Assembly: GCA_009904025.1 (NCBI GenBank)
Contig: WYEE01000090.1
Coordinates: 1-5,897, forward strand
Source of the DNA: Thermogladius sp.
GTDB lineage: Archaea > Thermoproteota > Thermoprotei_A > Sulfolobales > Desulfurococcaceae
DNA: 5,897 bases
Direction of reading: 5' to 3'
The notes below the pieces were generated by a model, which saw only the letters and a program-made list of their open reading frames with translations, did no database searches and was not told where the DNA came from. This document shows positions 5,506 through 5,897 of the stretch, one piece after another; the stretch's first letter is position 1, and every line of letters starts with the position of its first letter. A program made the translations under genes and the position numbers.

Positions 5506-5897
5506 ATGGGCTGGAAAAGCGCTGCATCGCTGATAATCGTTTTCACTACAATACTACTTTACAGCGTGTTAACCTCCGGTTACACACTACTAGCCTCGAT
5601 ACCCCAGCCGAACATTATCATAGCCTCCGCCCTGCTGATGGCCGGCTACTTCCTAGCCTCGATTAGACTAATGATAATCCACGCCAGGTATACTGGTAGG
5701 AGGCTTCCGCTACTAGACTACTACAAGGCACGCCTCACGGGTAATCTCGCCGCGTTTCTCACGCCTTCAGCTGTTGGAGGCGAGTTGGGTAGGGCTGGCT
5801 ACCTTGCTTTAAAAGGCTTCTCCTTCACGGAGATGCTTGCGGTATCCTACTTCGAGGTTTTCTTCGATGTTGTCTTCACAAGCCTAACAGCCCTGGT
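5506..5897 (+). CDS. LPG-synthase/flippase-type transmembrane protein (3' end beyond window)
   Basis: 130 codons are visible before the window ends. Three hydrophobic segments appear at about 7-30, 37-59 and 110-130. The best marker is the stretch ARLTGNLAAFLTPSAVGGELGRAGYL (75-100). It matches the conserved core of the lysylphosphatidylglycerol-synthase transmembrane family, whose consensus has a GN...P..vGG...R pattern. Family members are multi-pass proteins of about 300-350 residues linked to lipid or lipid-linked glycan handling, some as flippases. Most archaeal members lack the aminoacyl-transfer domain, so the LPG synthase name should not be taken literally. The RYTGRRLPLLDYYKARLTGN loop before the motif is basic, as expected on the cytoplasmic side. 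The start is supported by GGAGGT. It is divergent from aRF1 and no functional link is evident. Confidence 0.8.
   Translation, partial: MGWKSAASLIIVFTTILLYSVLTSGYTLLASIPQPNIIIASALLMAGYFLASIRLMIIHARYTGRRLPLLDYYKARLTGNLAAFLTPSAVGGELGRAGYLALKGFSFTEMLAVSYFEVFFDVVFTSLTAL

Noticed and set aside
1..5897. CRISPR array, insertion sequence or attachment site
   Set aside because: No regularly spaced repeats, transposase frame or terminal inverted repeats were seen; the tRNA gene has no adjacent integrase or repeated 3' end.

Overview
The window looks like chromosomal DNA of a hyperthermophilic crenarchaeon, most likely of the Desulfurococcales; that placement is an inference from gene content, not a database result. 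The evidence is an archaeal/eukaryal-type release factor aRF1, a tRNA-Cys gene with an archaeal bulge-helix-bulge intron and no encoded CCA, A/T-rich TATA-like boxes about 25-40 nt before most starts, GGTG/GGAGG ribosome sites, and an AbrB-PhoU fusion protein.

Layout. (1) 1-968, minus: 5' part of an APC-superfamily amino-acid permease that runs off the window. (2) 1038-2393, plus: a class-III PLP aminotransferase/racemase-type enzyme, divergent from the permease across 69 bp that contain a TATA box readable in both directions. (3) 2399-2498, minus: intron-containing tRNA-Cys(GCA), tail to tail with the aminotransferase and only 5 bp from its stop. (4) 2758-3795, plus: AbrB-PhoU phosphate regulator, after a 259-bp promoter region. 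(5) About 3850-3925, plus: a compact, highly self-complementary segment behind its own TATA box, a candidate unannotated structured RNA. (6) 3929-4207, minus: small unrecognised protein, 39 bp downstream of aRF1 and probably cotranscribed. (7) 4247-5372, minus: aRF1. (8) 5506-5897, plus: start of a membrane protein resembling the LPG-synthase/flippase transmembrane family, divergent from aRF1.

The most notable point is the 5' end of aRF1. The best-placed ATG (promoter spacing, GGTG ribosome site, family length) opens a four-codon frame, ATG GGC TTT TAG. The rest of the protein continues in the +1 frame directly after this UAG. Shifting +1 at TTT-TAG-C restores a 374-residue protein in which GGQ and the YxCxxxF-equivalent motif sit at exactly the human eRF1 positions. 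This is either a homopolymer error (four T versus three), a real mutation bypassed by a weak start, or a programmed frameshift formally like the autoregulatory one in bacterial prfB (RF2). The sequence alone cannot decide between them.

Functionally, the left half pairs amino-acid uptake with amino-acid transamination or racemisation. The middle carries a tRNA gene and phosphate regulation. The right half carries translation termination and a membrane-lipid type protein. I saw no CRISPR array, insertion sequence or other sign of a mobile element.
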